40,129 bases of DNA from Hyphomicrobiales bacterium (GTDB lineage: Bacteria > Pseudomonadota > Alphaproteobacteria > Rhizobiales > Rhizobiaceae). This document shows positions 19,527 to 28,023 of this stretch, one piece after another. The notes under the pieces are model-generated. The model saw only the letters and a list, made by a program, of their open reading frames with translations, made no database searches and had not been told where the DNA came from. The position numbers were made by a program, and so were the translations under genes. The stretch is from NCBI GenBank assembly GCA_017305925.1, contig JAFKJW010000196.1:1-40129 (forward strand). Direction: 5' to 3'. Position 1 is the first letter of the stretch. Each line of letters begins with the position of its first letter.

Positions 19527-20426
19527 TCAGGCCGGAGAAAAGTTGCTGTCGATCGCGACGTCCCCATCCACGGCGACGCGCCCCGTCGCGACCAGATCCT
19601 CCAGATGCGCGAGGACGGACAGGGCGGCCGCGCCGTGCAACCGCGGATCCGTGGTGCGATAGATCGTCCGCACCATGTCGGCGATGCGGCGGTCGCCGGC
19701 AAGGACCCGCTCCACTATGGCGCGCTCGCGCATCCGTCGATGCGCCTTCAGGCCCCGCAGGAATGCCTGCGGCTCCCTCACCGGGCCGCCATGGCCGGGC
19801 AGCATCATCGTATCGGTGCGGGCGAGCAGCTTGTCGAGAGAAGCCATGTAGTCGGCCATCGCGCCGTCCGGCGGCGCGACGATCGTCGTCGACCATGCCA
19901 TCACATGGTCCGCCGAGAACAGCACGCCGGTGCCCTCCAGCGCGAAGGCGGCGTGGTTGGCGGCGTGGCCCGGCGTCAGCACGGCCGTCAGCGCCCAGCC
20001 GTCGCCTTCCACGGTTTCGCCGTCGCCGAGCGCGCGGTCCGGTGCGAAGTCCGTGTCGCCGCTGGCGTCGAGCGCATGCGCCTCTCCGGTCCGCAGGGGC
20101 CGTGCCGGCCGGTGGGGGCCTTCGGCCAGCACCGTCGCGCCGGTCGCCGCCTTCAGCCGCCGGGCGAGGGGAGAGTGGTCGCGATGCGTGTGGCTGACGA
20201 GAATATGGCTGACCGGCCGTCCCGAGGCGGCCGCGAGGATCGCCGCCAGATGGTCGTCGTCATCCGGGCCGGGATCGATCACGGCGAGCGTCCGCTCGCC
20301 GACGATATAGGTGTTGGTGCCGTGGAAGGTGAACGGGCTGGGGTTCCGCGCCGTCAGGCGCCGCACGCCGGGCGCGGCTGAGACCGGCTGGCCGTGGGAA
20401 GGGTCGAAATCGGTGTCGAAGTCCAT
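19527..20426 (-). CDS. MBL-fold metallo-hydrolase, LACTB2-like
   Basis: This 299-residue protein has the metallo-beta-lactamase fold. The metal-binding motif is H79-T-H81-R-D83-H84, with further ligands in LTPGHAANH and FSADHVMAW and a final PGHGG. The C-terminal 80 or so residues form the winged-helix-like domain of the LACTB2/beta-lactamase-associated type (RRMRERAIVERVLAGDRRIADMVRTIY). Family members include endoribonucleases and thioester hydrolases; the fold alone does not settle activity. ATG 20426 is the natural start. It is divergent from bioY, with 117 bases between. No BioR-type TTATCTATAA palindrome is present in this gap. Confidence 0.92.
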   Translation of the reverse strand: MDFDTDFDPSHGQPVSAAPGVRRLTARNPSPFTFHGTNTYIVGERTLAVIDPGPDDDDHLAAILAAASGRPVSHILVSHTHRDHSPLARRLKAATGATVLAEGPHRPARPLRTGEAHALDASGDTDFAPDRALGDGETVEGDGWALTAVLTPGHAANHAAFALEGTGVLFSADHVMAWSTTIVAPPDGAMADYMASLDKLLARTDTMMLPGHGGPVREPQAFLRGLKAHRRMRERAIVERVLAGDRRIADMVRTIYRTTDPRLHGAAALSVLAHLEDLVATGRVAVDGDVAIDSNFSPA

Positions 20427-20543
20427 GCGAGGGCGTCCGGTTGCGGATTGGCGGGTGTTTTCGTTTGCCGCTTACCATGGAAGGAAATATAGGGGGATTC
20501 CGATTGAAGTCGCGCCTCCGGCGCCTGGAATGGGGATTTGGCA

Positions 20544-21134
20544 ATGCTGTCTGCAACAACGACGATGCGTCCGCTGGTATCGCTTGCCCTGCCGGAAAAG
20601 GGCGCGGCGAGGCTGCTCACGCAGATCGGCCTCGCGGTGGCGGGAACGCTGCTCCTCACGCTCTCGGCCAAGACCAAGGTCGTGCTCGGGCCCGTCGACA
20701 TGTCGCTCCAGACGCTCGCCGTCATGCTGATCGCGGCCGCTTTCGGCCTGCGGCTCGGGCTTGCCACGCTGCTGCTCTATCTGGTCGAGGGCGCCTCCGG
20801 CCTGCCGGTCTTCCAGGGTACGCCGGAAAAGGGGCTCGGCCTTCTCTACATGGCCGGACCGACCGGCGGCTACCTTGCCGGCTTCGTGGCCATGGCCGTC
20901 ATCGTCGGCTGGGCCGCGGACCGCGGCTGGGACCGCAGCGTCCTGCGCTTCCTCGGCGTGGTGCTCGCAGCCGAGATCGTCATGATGGCCATGGGTGCAG
21001 GCTGGCTGGTCGTGCTGCTCGGCGCCGGCAAGGCCTGGCAGTTCGGCGTCGTTCCCTTCATTGTTCCGGAACTGATCAAGACCGGGCTCGCGGCCGCCCT
21101 GGTGCCGGCCGCCTGGTCCCTGATCCGCCGCTAG
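20544..21134 (+). CDS. bioY: Biotin transporter BioY
   Basis: BioY is the membrane substrate-binding (S) subunit of an energy-coupling-factor transporter that captures biotin. The protein here has 196 residues with six hydrophobic segments and the family signatures GPVDMSLQTLAVMLIAAAFG, EGASGLPVFQG and AGPTGGYLAGF. ATG 20544 is preferred to the TTG six bases earlier because GGGG lies eight bases upstream of the former. No bioM or bioN ATPase or T-component is adjacent, as is common for solitary BioY in proteobacteria, where it may work alone or share a module. A strong inverted repeat follows the stop. Confidence 0.95.
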   Translation: MLSATTTMRPLVSLALPEKGAARLLTQIGLAVAGTLLLTLSAKTKVVLGPVDMSLQTLAVMLIAAAFGLRLGLATLLLYLVEGASGLPVFQGTPEKGLGLLYMAGPTGGYLAGFVAMAVIVGWAADRGWDRSVLRFLGVVLAAEIVMMAMGAGWLVVLLGAGKAWQFGVVPFIVPELIKTGLAAALVPAAWSLIRR

Positions 21135-21151
21135 AACGGATGACGTGATCA

Positions 21152-21180
21152 CGCCCGACGCGCCGTTCATGCGTCGGGCG
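21152..21180. terminator. Perfect stem-loop after bioY
   Basis: CGCCCGACGC (21152-21161) pairs without mismatch with GCGTCGGGCG (21171-21180) around a nine-base loop. It lies between the bioY stop and the 3' end of the convergent tRNA gene. It lacks a T-run on either strand, so it is either a weak or factor-assisted terminator or an RNA 3' stabiliser. Confidence 0.5.
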
Positions 21181-21207
21181 CGAAAAATGGTCCGGGCGAT
21201 GAGGGAT

Positions 21208-21282
21208 TGGCTGGGGCGCCAGGATTCGAACCTGGGAATGTCGGTACCAAAAACCGATGCCTTACCGCTTGGCGACGCCCCA
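21208..21282 (-). tRNA. tRNA-Gln (anticodon TTG)
   Basis: Read on the minus strand, 75 bases fold into a standard cloverleaf. The acceptor arms are TGGGGCG and CGCCCCA, the D-arm is GCCAAGCGGTAAGGC, and the anticodon stem is TCGGT/ACCGA around the loop TTTTGGT with anticodon TTG. The T-arm is CCAGGTTCGAATCCTGG, the discriminator base is G, and an encoded CCA follows. TTG decodes CAA (and CAG by wobble) as glutamine. No integrase or repeated tRNA fragment is seen on the 3' side. Confidence 0.97.
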
Positions 21283-21377
21283 GCAAGGCCCGGCGCAATA
21301 TCAAAGATCGGTGCTCTCCACAATTGCGAAAAGACGGGCCGCCGCCGGATCGGCGCGGTGAGCAGCGCGAATCGGGC

Positions 21378-21405
21378 TTGATCCTTTATCCATTTTGGAT
21401 ACAGG
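21378..21405 (+). promoter_or_regulatory. Candidate promoter with dyad before the O-antigen-ligase-like gene
   Basis: TTGATC (21378-21383) and TACAGG (21400-21405) are spaced by 16 bases. Within them lies a perfect dyad TATCCA-TTT-TGGATA (21387-21401). The region is unusually AT-rich for this genome. It lies about 45 bases before the predicted TTG start. Weak matches to consensus, so only a candidate. Confidence 0.3.
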
Positions 21406-21447
21406 ACTGTCCCGGCGACGGGTTGGGCACACTGTCGAAACCGGAAC

Positions 21448-22800
21448 TTGGTCCACGGCTTGATCGGCATTCGTCTCCTTCATCCCGGTGCGGCATCGCG
21501 CATCATCGGCGTCGTGCGGCCCGCTGTCAGGGACGGCAACGCGCCGGTCTTCCTGACGCTGGCCCTGTCGCTCGCCGTGCCGTTCGGCGGGATCGGCCTC
21601 GTCGTGGCCGGCTCGGTCGGCATGATCCTCGCCAGCCGGTTCAGGATCGCCCGCGACGCCCTGAAGCTCTACGCCTCCCCGTGGGTGAGGTCGGACGCCT
21701 TCGCGCTCAACCTGCTCGTGCTCGTCGTCACGCTGATCGAACTGGGGCTCCTGCTCTATCATCACGACAAGACGTCCGAATTCGAGAACCAGCTCAAGCA
21801 GTACGGCATGGCGCTGGCCATCCTGCTGACGATCCGGCGCTATTCGCCGGCCGTGCTGATATGGGGGGCGGCCATCGGCTGCCTTCTGGCCTGCGCCGTC
21901 GCCGCGAAGGATGTTTTCCTGGACCATCTGCCGCGCGCGATGGGGCCGACGAACTCGATCCGCTTCGGCATGATCGCCGCGCTGTTCAGCATGTATTGCC
22001 TTGTCGGCGCCGCCTTCCTGCGCGGCTCGGGCCTGGCGAGGCTTCTCCTCGTGCTCTGCGGCCTGGCCGGTCTGTTCGCCGTCCTCGCCTCGGGCTCGCG
22101 TGGCGCGGTCCTGGCCTTGCCGCCTGCGCTTCTGCTGCTCGTGCCGCATCTCTGGCACCGGTCGCGCCGCATGGCGATGATCGGGGCCGCGCTGCTGGTT
22201 TCGCTGTCCGCCGGTCTCGCCATCTGGCAGGTAAATGCGTTCCGGAACGAGACGATCGGTTTTCGCGAGGTGGTCGCCGCGATCGTCTCGGGAAAGCTTG
22301 TCGAGGACAGGTCGGATCGCAACCGGGCGGAGATGCTGCTTCTGTCGGCACGGCTGTTCAAGGACCACCCGCTGCTCGGCGTGGGCACGGTCGGCTGGCT
22401 GCGGGCCGTCGAGGCCCAGCGCAAGAGCAGCGAGCCCAAGAACAAGCTGGGCGAAGTTTTCAACCAGCCGCACAACCAGTACGCGAACGACCTGGTGAAG
22501 GGAGGACTCGTGCGCGGCCTGGGGGGACTCGCCATGCTGATCCTGCCACTCTACTGCTTCGCGATACGCCATCCATTCCGGCCCGCGCGAAGCTCACTTG
22601 CCCCCCTGCTCGGGCTGACGACCTGCGTGACCTTCGCGACATTCAGCTTCACGGAATCGGTGATGGACCTCAGCCTTACGTCCTCGCTCTACGTGATCGT
22701 GATCTTCTATCTCATGGCCGCCAGCGAAGGCGCGCCGCTCGATACGCCGAGGCATGGGAAGGGACGGGAGGCGACGGCCCGGCCGCCCGCGGAGGGCTGA
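21448..22800 (+). CDS. O-antigen ligase-like membrane protein (Wzy_C superfamily)
   Basis: This is a polytopic inner-membrane protein of 450 residues with roughly ten to twelve hydrophobic segments. The large periplasmic loop carries the hallmark FKDHPLLGVGTVGWLRAV and, further on, FNQPHNQYANDLVKGGLVRGLGGL. The HNQY region holds the conserved His of ligases that transfer polysaccharide to lipid A-core or of related polymerases. SGSRGAVLAL is another typical segment. Whether it is a WaaL ligase, a Wzy polymerase or an exopolysaccharide factor cannot be decided. No glycosyltransferase or other surface-polysaccharide gene accompanies it here. The start is uncertain: TTG 21448 gives the longest frame, with TTG 21460 and GTG 21514 as alternatives, none with a clear Shine-Dalgarno. 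Confidence 0.82.
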   Translation: MVHGLIGIRLLHPGAASRIIGVVRPAVRDGNAPVFLTLALSLAVPFGGIGLVVAGSVGMILASRFRIARDALKLYASPWVRSDAFALNLLVLVVTLIELGLLLYHHDKTSEFENQLKQYGMALAILLTIRRYSPAVLIWGAAIGCLLACAVAAKDVFLDHLPRAMGPTNSIRFGMIAALFSMYCLVGAAFLRGSGLARLLLVLCGLAGLFAVLASGSRGAVLALPPALLLLVPHLWHRSRRMAMIGAALLVSLSAGLAIWQVNAFRNETIGFREVVAAIVSGKLVEDRSDRNRAEMLLLSARLFKDHPLLGVGTVGWLRAVEAQRKSSEPKNKLGEVFNQPHNQYANDLVKGGLVRGLGGLAMLILPLYCFAIRHPFRPARSSLAPLLGLTTCVTFATFSFTESVMDLSLTSSLYVIVIFYLMAASEGAPLDTPRHGKGREATARPPAEG

Positions 22801-22878
22801 TCGCGAATGCCATTCCCGCCATGGCGCGCTCCTTGGAAAGAACATCTATTCTTCCGATCTTTTGCGCCAGCGGCAGTG

Positions 22879-22907
22879 TTGAGGCATTGCGTCGCCAAAG
22901 TTACAAG
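22879..22907 (+). promoter_or_regulatory. Candidate promoter of the cys operon
   Basis: TTGAGG (22879-22884) and TACAAG (22902-22907) are separated by 17 bases, each matching four of six consensus positions. It leaves a leader of about 110 bases before cysD. The 220-base gap 22801-23020 shows no other gene. No known riboswitch was recognised in the leader. Confidence 0.35.
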
Positions 22908-23020
22908 ACCGGTGCGGGTGGCAGCCGTTCTCGAAGCGAATTCCTTTCGCGTCGGTGCCTCGCGCTCCACTCCGGCCGGGCTGGCTCCAGGCAGGCCGGG
23001 AGACTGACGAGAATGCGCGC

Positions 23021-23926
23021 ATGACCCGCCCCCTGACCCATTTGCAGAGCCTCGAAGCGGAGGCGATCCACATCTTCCGCGAGGTCGCGGCCACCTTCGC
23101 AAAGCCCGTGATGCTCTACTCCGTGGGCAAGGATTCCTCGGTGCTGGCGCACCTTGCGATGAAGGCGTTCCATCCCGCCCGGCCGCCCTTTCCCTTCCTC
23201 CATGTCGACACGACCTGGAAGTTCCGGGAAATGATCGCCTTCCGCGACCGGATGGCCCGGACGCTCGGCTTCGACCTGATCGTGCACACGAACCGGGAAG
23301 GCCTCGCCGCCGGGATCAATCCCTTCGACCATGGATCGAACAAATACACGCATGAGATGAAGACCGTCGCGTTGCGGCAGGCGCTCGACGCGCACGGTTT
23401 CGACGCCGCCTTCGGCGGGGCGCGGCGCGACGAGGAGAAAAGCCGCGCCAAGGAGCGCATATTCTCCTTCCGCAACCGCGAGCATGCCTGGGACCCGAAG
23501 AACCAGCGCCCCGAAATGTGGAAGATCTACAACACGCGCATCAATCCGGGCGAGTCGATCCGCGTCTTCCCGCTGTCGAATTGGACCGAGCTCGATATCT
23601 GGCAGTACATCCTCCAGGAGGAGATTCCCATCGTGCCGCTCTACTTCGCCAGCCGGCGCCCGATCGTCCAGCGCGACGGCATGCTGATCATGCGCGACGA
23701 CGAGCGCATGGCGCTGAAGCCGGGCGAGGTGCTCGAGAACCGCATGGTCCGGTTCCGCACGCTCGGGTGCTATCCTCTGACCGGTGCGGTCGATTCCGAC
23801 GCGACCACGCTGGAGGAGATCGTGGGCGAAATGCTGGTTGCCCGCACGTCGGAGCGCCAGGGCCGCCTCATCGACCGGGACGAGGCCGGGTCCATGGAGA
23901 AGAAGAAACGCGAAGGGTATTTTTGA
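23021..23926 (+). CDS. cysD: Sulfate adenylyltransferase subunit 2
   Basis: CysD is the catalytic subunit of ATP sulfurylase: it makes adenosine 5'-phosphosulfate (APS) from sulfate and ATP with the help of the CysN GTPase. It has 301 residues, against about 302 in E. coli. The PP-loop is S34-VGKDSS-40, and other conserved stretches are [34 protein letters not shown] and [16 protein letters not shown]. The last residues [16 protein letters not shown] are the typical C-terminus. ATG 23021 is chosen since upstream in-frame residues do not belong to the family. It leads a tight operon: its TGA overlaps the TTG start of cysNC. Confidence 0.97.
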   Translation: MTRPLTHLQSLEAEAIHIFREVAATFAKPVMLYSVGKDSSVLAHLAMKAFHPARPPFPFLHVDTTWKFREMIAFRDRMARTLGFDLIVHTNREGLAAGINPFDHGSNKYTHEMKTVALRQALDAHGFDAAFGGARRDEEKSRAKERIFSFRNREHAWDPKNQRPEMWKIYNTRINPGESIRVFPLSNWTELDIWQYILQEEIPIVPLYFASRRPIVQRDGMLIMRDDERMALKPGEVLENRMVRFRTLGCYPLTGAVDSDATTLEEIVGEMLVARTSERQGRLIDRDEAGSMEKKKREGYF

Positions 23927-25863
23927 CCGTGCGGAACCTGAAGACGGAGCAGCCTCCGGCAACCAGCATCAGGGAATATCTGGCCGGGCAGGAGCAGAAG
24001 ACGCTTCTGCGCTTCCTGACCTGCGGATCGGTCGACGACGGCAAGTCGACCCTGATCGGCCGTCTGCTTTACGACACCAAGCTGATCTTCGAGGACCAGC
24101 TCGCCGCGCTGGCGAGCGATTCCAGGCGGCATGGCACGACCGGCGACGACATCGATTTCGCGCTGCTGGTGGACGGGCTCGAGGCCGAGCGCGAGCAGGG
24201 CATCACGATCGACGTCGCCTACCGCTTCTTCGCCACGGCGCGCCGGAAATTCGTCGTCGCCGACACCCCCGGCCACGAGCAGTATACGCGCAACATGGCG
24301 ACCGGCGCGTCGACGGCCGATCTCGCGGTGGTGCTGGTCGATGCGCGGCAGGGCATCCTGTCGCAGACGCGCCGCCATTCCGTGATCGCGTCGCTGCTGG
24401 GCATCCGGCACATCGTGCTGGCGGTGAACAAGATCGACCTCGTCGGCTTCGACAGCGATGTATTCGAGCGGATCGCCGCGGACTACCGGGCCTTCGCCGA
24501 TTCCCTCGATTTCCTCTCCATCGTGCCGGTGCCGCTTTCCGCCCGCTTCGGCGACAATGTGACCAACCGCTCGGCCAACACGCCCTGGTACAAGGGGCCG
24601 ACCCTGCTCGACCATCTGGAGACCGTCCCGGTCGCCGACGACGCGGCGGGCCGGCCGTTCCGCTTCCCGGTGCAGTATGTGAACCGGCCGAACCTCGACT
24701 TCCGCGGTTTTGCGGGCACGATCGCCTCGGGTGTCGCGCGTCCGGGCGACGAGGTCGTGGTGGCGAAATCGGGGCGTTCCGCGCGCATCAAGCGCATCGT
24801 CACACAGGATGGGGATTTGCCCGAAGCCGTCGCCGGCGCGGCCGTGACGCTGCTCCTCGACAGGGAGATCGACGTCTCGCGCGGCAATATGCTCGTCGCG
24901 CCGGACGCGCGGCCGCACGTCGCTGACCGTTTCGCGGCGAGCCTCGTCTGGTTCCACGAAGGCCCGCTCTTCCCGGGACGCAACTACATCCTGCGCACCG
25001 AGACCGGCCAGGTCTCGGCGACGGTGACGGAACTGGCCGCGCGGCTGAACATCAACGATCTCAGCGGAGCACCCGCCAAGACGCTGAACATGAACGAGGT
25101 GGGCGTCGCCCACATGGCCACGCAGGCACCGCTCGCCTTCGACGTCTTCCGCGACAACCGCACGACCGGCGCCTTCATCCTGATAGACCGCCTGACGAAT
25201 GCGACCGTGGCCGCCGGCATGATCCGCGGCCCGCTGCGCCGCGCCGACAACATCCACTGGCAGGCGCTCGATGTCGACCGCAAGGCGCGCGCCGCCATCA
25301 AGCACCAGCGGCCGAAGGTCCTGTGGTTCACCGGCTTCTCCGGGTCGGGCAAGTCCACCATCGCCAACCTGCTGGAGCGGAAGCTCCATGCGGCGGGCCG
25401 CCACACCTACATGCTGGACGGCGACAACGTCCGCCACGGCCTCAACCGCGACCTCGGCTTCACCGACGCCGACCGGGTCGAGAACATCAGGCGCGTGGCC
25501 GAGGTGGCGAGGCTGATGGCCGACGCCGGCATCATCGTGCTCGTCTCCTTCATTTCGCCCTTCCGGGCGGAGCGGCAGATGGCCCGCGACCTGATGAACG
25601 AGGGCGAGTTCGTCGAGATCTTCGTCGACACGCCGATCGAGGAGTGCATGCGGCGCGATCCGAAGGGGCTCTACAGGAAGGCGATGGCCGGCGAGATCAA
25701 GAATTTTACCGGCATCGATTCTCCCTACGAGGCGCCGGAAAAGCCTGAAATCCATCTGCGGACCACCGGCCGCCCGCCGGAGGAGATGGTCGAGACGATC
25801 GAGGACTGGCTGATCGAGAAGGATCTCGCCGAAGACGAGTACAGCAGTGGCGCCGGAATCTGA
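23923..25863 (+). CDS. cysNC: Bifunctional sulfate adenylyltransferase subunit 1 / APS kinase
   Basis: This is a 646-residue fusion of CysN and CysC, as in rhizobial NodQ. The GTPase part has G1 GSVDDGKST (35-43), G3 DTPGHEQ and G4 NKID, followed by two beta-barrel domains; it drives the CysD reaction. From about residue 455, the APS kinase part has P-loop GFSGSGKST (471-479) and [13 protein letters not shown]; it phosphorylates APS to PAPS. PAPS feeds cysteine synthesis or sulfation of surface molecules. The start is probably TTG 23923, overlapping the cysD stop by four bases (TTGA); GTG 23929 is the alternative. The 3' end overlaps cysQ by 17 bases. Coupled translation of the three genes is likely. 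Confidence 0.96.
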   Translation: MTVRNLKTEQPPATSIREYLAGQEQKTLLRFLTCGSVDDGKSTLIGRLLYDTKLIFEDQLAALASDSRRHGTTGDDIDFALLVDGLEAEREQGITIDVAYRFFATARRKFVVADTPGHEQYTRNMATGASTADLAVVLVDARQGILSQTRRHSVIASLLGIRHIVLAVNKIDLVGFDSDVFERIAADYRAFADSLDFLSIVPVPLSARFGDNVTNRSANTPWYKGPTLLDHLETVPVADDAAGRPFRFPVQYVNRPNLDFRGFAGTIASGVARPGDEVVVAKSGRSARIKRIVTQDGDLPEAVAGAAVTLLLDREIDVSRGNMLVAPDARPHVADRFAASLVWFHEGPLFPGRNYILRTETGQVSATVTELAARLNINDLSGAPAKTLNMNEVGVAHMATQAPLAFDVFRDNRTTGAFILIDRLTNATVAAGMIRGPLRRADNIHWQALDVDRKARAAIKHQRPKVLWFTGFSGSGKSTIANLLERKLHAAGRHTYMLDGDNVRHGLNRDLGFTDADRVENIRRVAEVARLMADAGIIVLVSFISPFRAERQMARDLMNEGEFVEIFVDTPIEECMRRDPKGLYRKAMAGEIKNFTGIDSPYEAPEKPEIHLRTTGRPPEEMVETIEDWLIEKDLAEDEYSSGAGI

Positions 25864-26650
25864 CGACGCCGAATTGCTCGCCCTGTTCACGCGGCTCGCG
25901 CTTGATGCGGGCAGGGCGATCATGGAGGTGTTCCACGGCGCCATCGACGTGGAGGAAAAGGCCGATTCCTCTCCCGTCACCGCCGCCGACCGGGCCAGCG
26001 AGGCGCTGATCCTCGAAGGGCTGCGCGCGGCGTACCCCGGCGTTCCCTGCGTGGCGGAGGAAGAAGCCTCCGCCGGCATCCTGCCCGTAGCGCTCGACGG
26101 TCCCTTTTTCCTGGTCGATCCGCTCGACGGCACGCGCGAGTTCGTGAGGCGCCGTCGCGATTTCACCGTCAACATCGCGCTCGTGCGGGACGGCGCTCCG
26201 GCGGTCGGGATCGTCTATGCGCCGGCCCGCGGAGAACTTTACACCGGGCGGCCCGGCCATGCGGAAGCCGCCGAGACCGATGCCGCCGGCTGCCTCGCGA
26301 ACGTCCGGCAGATCCATGCCCGCAAGGGAGCGCCGCCTTTCACCATCGTCGCAAGCCGGTCGCACATGGACGAGGAGACGCTCGCCTATATCCGCCGGTT
26401 CGATGCGTCCGAGCTCGTTTCCGTCGGCTCGTCCGTCAAGTTCTGCCTGATCGCCGAGGCCGGCGCCGATCTCTATCCGCGCTTCGGCCGGACGATGGAG
26501 TGGGACACGGCGGCCGGCGACGCCGTCCTGCGCGCCGCCGGCGGGATCACGGTCACGCTCGACGGTGCGCCGCTCGTCTATGGGAAGCAGGCCGGCGGTT
26601 TCGCCAATCCGCCCTTCATCGCCTGCGGCGCGATTACGCCGCCGCTTTGA
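25847..26650 (+). CDS. cysQ: 3'(2'),5'-bisphosphate nucleotidase CysQ
   Basis: CysQ dephosphorylates PAP (and PAPS), removing the by-product of PAPS use and limiting its build-up. It has 267 residues of the inositol-monophosphatase fold. Metal-binding motifs are EEEAS (Glu in the 60s), DPLDGT at 91-96, and [16 protein letters not shown] near the end. The start is GTG 25847, inside the last codons of cysNC, with a 17-base overlap that points to translational coupling. The context with cysD and cysNC supports the sulfur role over a general inositol phosphatase. It converges with the sugar kinase gene, leaving only three bases. Confidence 0.95.
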   Translation: MAPESDDAELLALFTRLALDAGRAIMEVFHGAIDVEEKADSSPVTAADRASEALILEGLRAAYPGVPCVAEEEASAGILPVALDGPFFLVDPLDGTREFVRRRRDFTVNIALVRDGAPAVGIVYAPARGELYTGRPGHAEAAETDAAGCLANVRQIHARKGAPPFTIVASRSHMDEETLAYIRRFDASELVSVGSSVKFCLIAEAGADLYPRFGRTMEWDTAAGDAVLRAAGGITVTLDGAPLVYGKQAGGFANPPFIACGAITPPL

Positions 26651-26653
26651 GCC

Positions 26654-27577
26654 TCAGGCCAGCTCGTGGCGCCAGGGCGGGTTCGCGCCGGCCCGCGAGA
26701 CGGTGACGGCGGCGGCGCGCGTGCCGAGCTCCAGGGCGGCGCGGATGGCCTGTTCGGAAAGATCATCGAAGGCATCCTTCCTGAGCAGGCCCTGGTCGTG
26801 CAGCGAGGCGAGAAGCCCGGCGTTGAACGTGTCGCCCGCGCCGACCGTATCGACGACGGCGACGCGCTGCGAGGCCACCTCGACGCGCCGGGTGGCGGTG
26901 AAGGCCACCGCCCCCTTCGATCCGCGTGTCAGCACGATCAGCTTCGGCCCGCGCCGGAGCCACGACGCGATGAGCTCCTCCGGAGCGGAGGTTTCGCCGA
27001 ACCACGCCAGATCCTCGTCCGACAGCTTTACGATGTCGGCCATCTCCATCATGCGCTCGATGCGTGCGGCATGGCTGGCGCGGTCGGGGATGAAGGCCGG
27101 CCGGATGTTGGGATCGAGCATCATGACCCGGCGGCCGTGCTCGCGCCGCATGAGCGCCTCGTATGTCGAGCCGCAGGGCTCGGGAATGAGGCTGATCGCG
27201 CCGAAGAGCATCGCCTCGATATCGTCGCTCAACTCGGGAAGCTCGGTTTCCGCCAGCATCCGGCCGGCCGTTCCCTCGTCGTAGAAGACATAGGTGGCAT
27301 GGCCGTCGACAAGATGCACGAAGGCGAGCGTCGTCGGACGCGCCGAGATCGCCGCGTGCCGCGTGCCGACCTGGCTGGCGGCGAGCGCCGCCATGAGTTG
27401 CGCGCCGAACATGTCCGACGACAGGCCGGAGAAGAATTCCGTGGGCACGCCGAGCCGCCCCAGCGCGATGGCCGAATTGAAGACGGCGCCGCCGGCGTAA
27501 GGCGCAAAAGCCGGCTCGCCCTGCGTGCTCTCCCGAGGCAGCATGTCGATCAGGGCTTCGCCGCAACAAAGGATCAT
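26654..27577 (-). CDS. PfkB-family sugar kinase, probable fructokinase
   Basis: This 307-residue ribokinase-fold enzyme probably phosphorylates the fructose brought in by FrcBCA. It opens with ILCCGEALIDMLP, has PYAGGAVFNSAIALGRLG (substrate region), MLDPNIRPAFI, and the C-terminal signature DTVGAGDTFNAG with the catalytic base Asp249 after the anion hole GAG. The N-terminus and locus fit fructokinase best; the exact hexose is inferred. It is the last gene of a leftward operon: its ATG overlaps the stop of the RbsD/FucU gene by four bases. In Sinorhizobium a kinase gene (frcK) follows frcA on the same strand; here the kinase lies on the other side of the regulator. Confidence 0.93.
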   Translation of the reverse strand: MILCCGEALIDMLPRESTQGEPAFAPYAGGAVFNSAIALGRLGVPTEFFSGLSSDMFGAQLMAALAASQVGTRHAAISARPTTLAFVHLVDGHATYVFYDEGTAGRMLAETELPELSDDIEAMLFGAISLIPEPCGSTYEALMRREHGRRVMMLDPNIRPAFIPDRASHAARIERMMEMADIVKLSDEDLAWFGETSAPEELIASWLRRGPKLIVLTRGSKGAVAFTATRRVEVASQRVAVVDTVGAGDTFNAGLLASLHDQGLLRKDAFDDLSEQAIRAALELGTRAAAVTVSRAGANPPWRHELA

Positions 27578-28020
27578 GGAGAACTGCCCGCCTTCGGATG
27601 GATGACGCCCTTGCGGACGATGATGTTCGCATAAAGGCGCGGCTCGCTCGTTGCAACGACGGCATGCGCGGTCTTCACGCGCCGGTAGAAATCGGGACCG
27701 GCGAGCGCGCAGACGGGCCGGCCGGGCGCACGCCTGGCGCAGATGGCCTCGAACTCATGGTGCACGGGATCGGCAAGTGCCGGGTCGCCCTTCACCGATG
27801 CGCGAAAGATCGCCTGTTCCACGAAATCGTCCACAGGCATGACGGCAAGCACCGCGTCGAGCACGTCGGTCGCCGTGTGGCCGTCGGCGCGCACGAGCCT
27901 CCGCGCGTCCTCCGCCGCCGGATAGTTGCCGTCCACGATGGCGATCTCGTCGCCGTGCCCCATGCCGCGCAGGATGGCGAGGAAATCGGGACCGAGAAGG
28001 GAAGGGATACCGATAAGCAT
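27574..28020 (-). CDS. RbsD/FucU-family sugar mutarotase-like protein
   Basis: This 148-residue protein belongs to the RbsD/FucU family, which speeds interconversion of anomers or ring forms of sugars. Visible signs are MLIGIPSLLGPDFLAILRGMGHGDEI with the catalytic His22, VDGNYPA, and the C-terminal segment TSEPRLYANIIVRKGVI with Tyr and Asn of the active site. It sits between the ROK regulator (three-base gap) and the sugar kinase (four-base overlap), so it would supply the fructose or related sugar form needed by the kinase. FucU is the closer match from the YANIIVRKGV ending, but the sugar is inferred from context. Confidence 0.93.
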   Translation of the reverse strand: MLIGIPSLLGPDFLAILRGMGHGDEIAIVDGNYPAAEDARRLVRADGHTATDVLDAVLAVMPVDDFVEQAIFRASVKGDPALADPVHHEFEAICARRAPGRPVCALAGPDFYRRVKTAHAVVATSEPRLYANIIVRKGVIHPKAGSSP

Positions 28021-28023
28021 GCC

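Noticed and set aside
20427-20543. BioR operator upstream of bioY
   Set aside because: No palindrome of the TTATCTATAA type is present in the gap.
21135-21447. tRNA-Gln as a mobile-element attachment site
   Set aside because: No integrase, no repeat of the tRNA 3' end and no island-like gene content on its 3' side, which faces bioY.
22801-23020. A riboswitch or leader peptide before the cys operon
   Set aside because: No known sulfur-related riboswitch features or short Cys-rich frame could be recognised; only a weak promoter match is listed.
23518-23922. A longer cysNC start inside cysD
   Set aside because: The extra residues are out-of-frame cysD sequence, low in complexity; the TTG at 23923 overlapping the cysD stop gives a normal CysN N-terminus.
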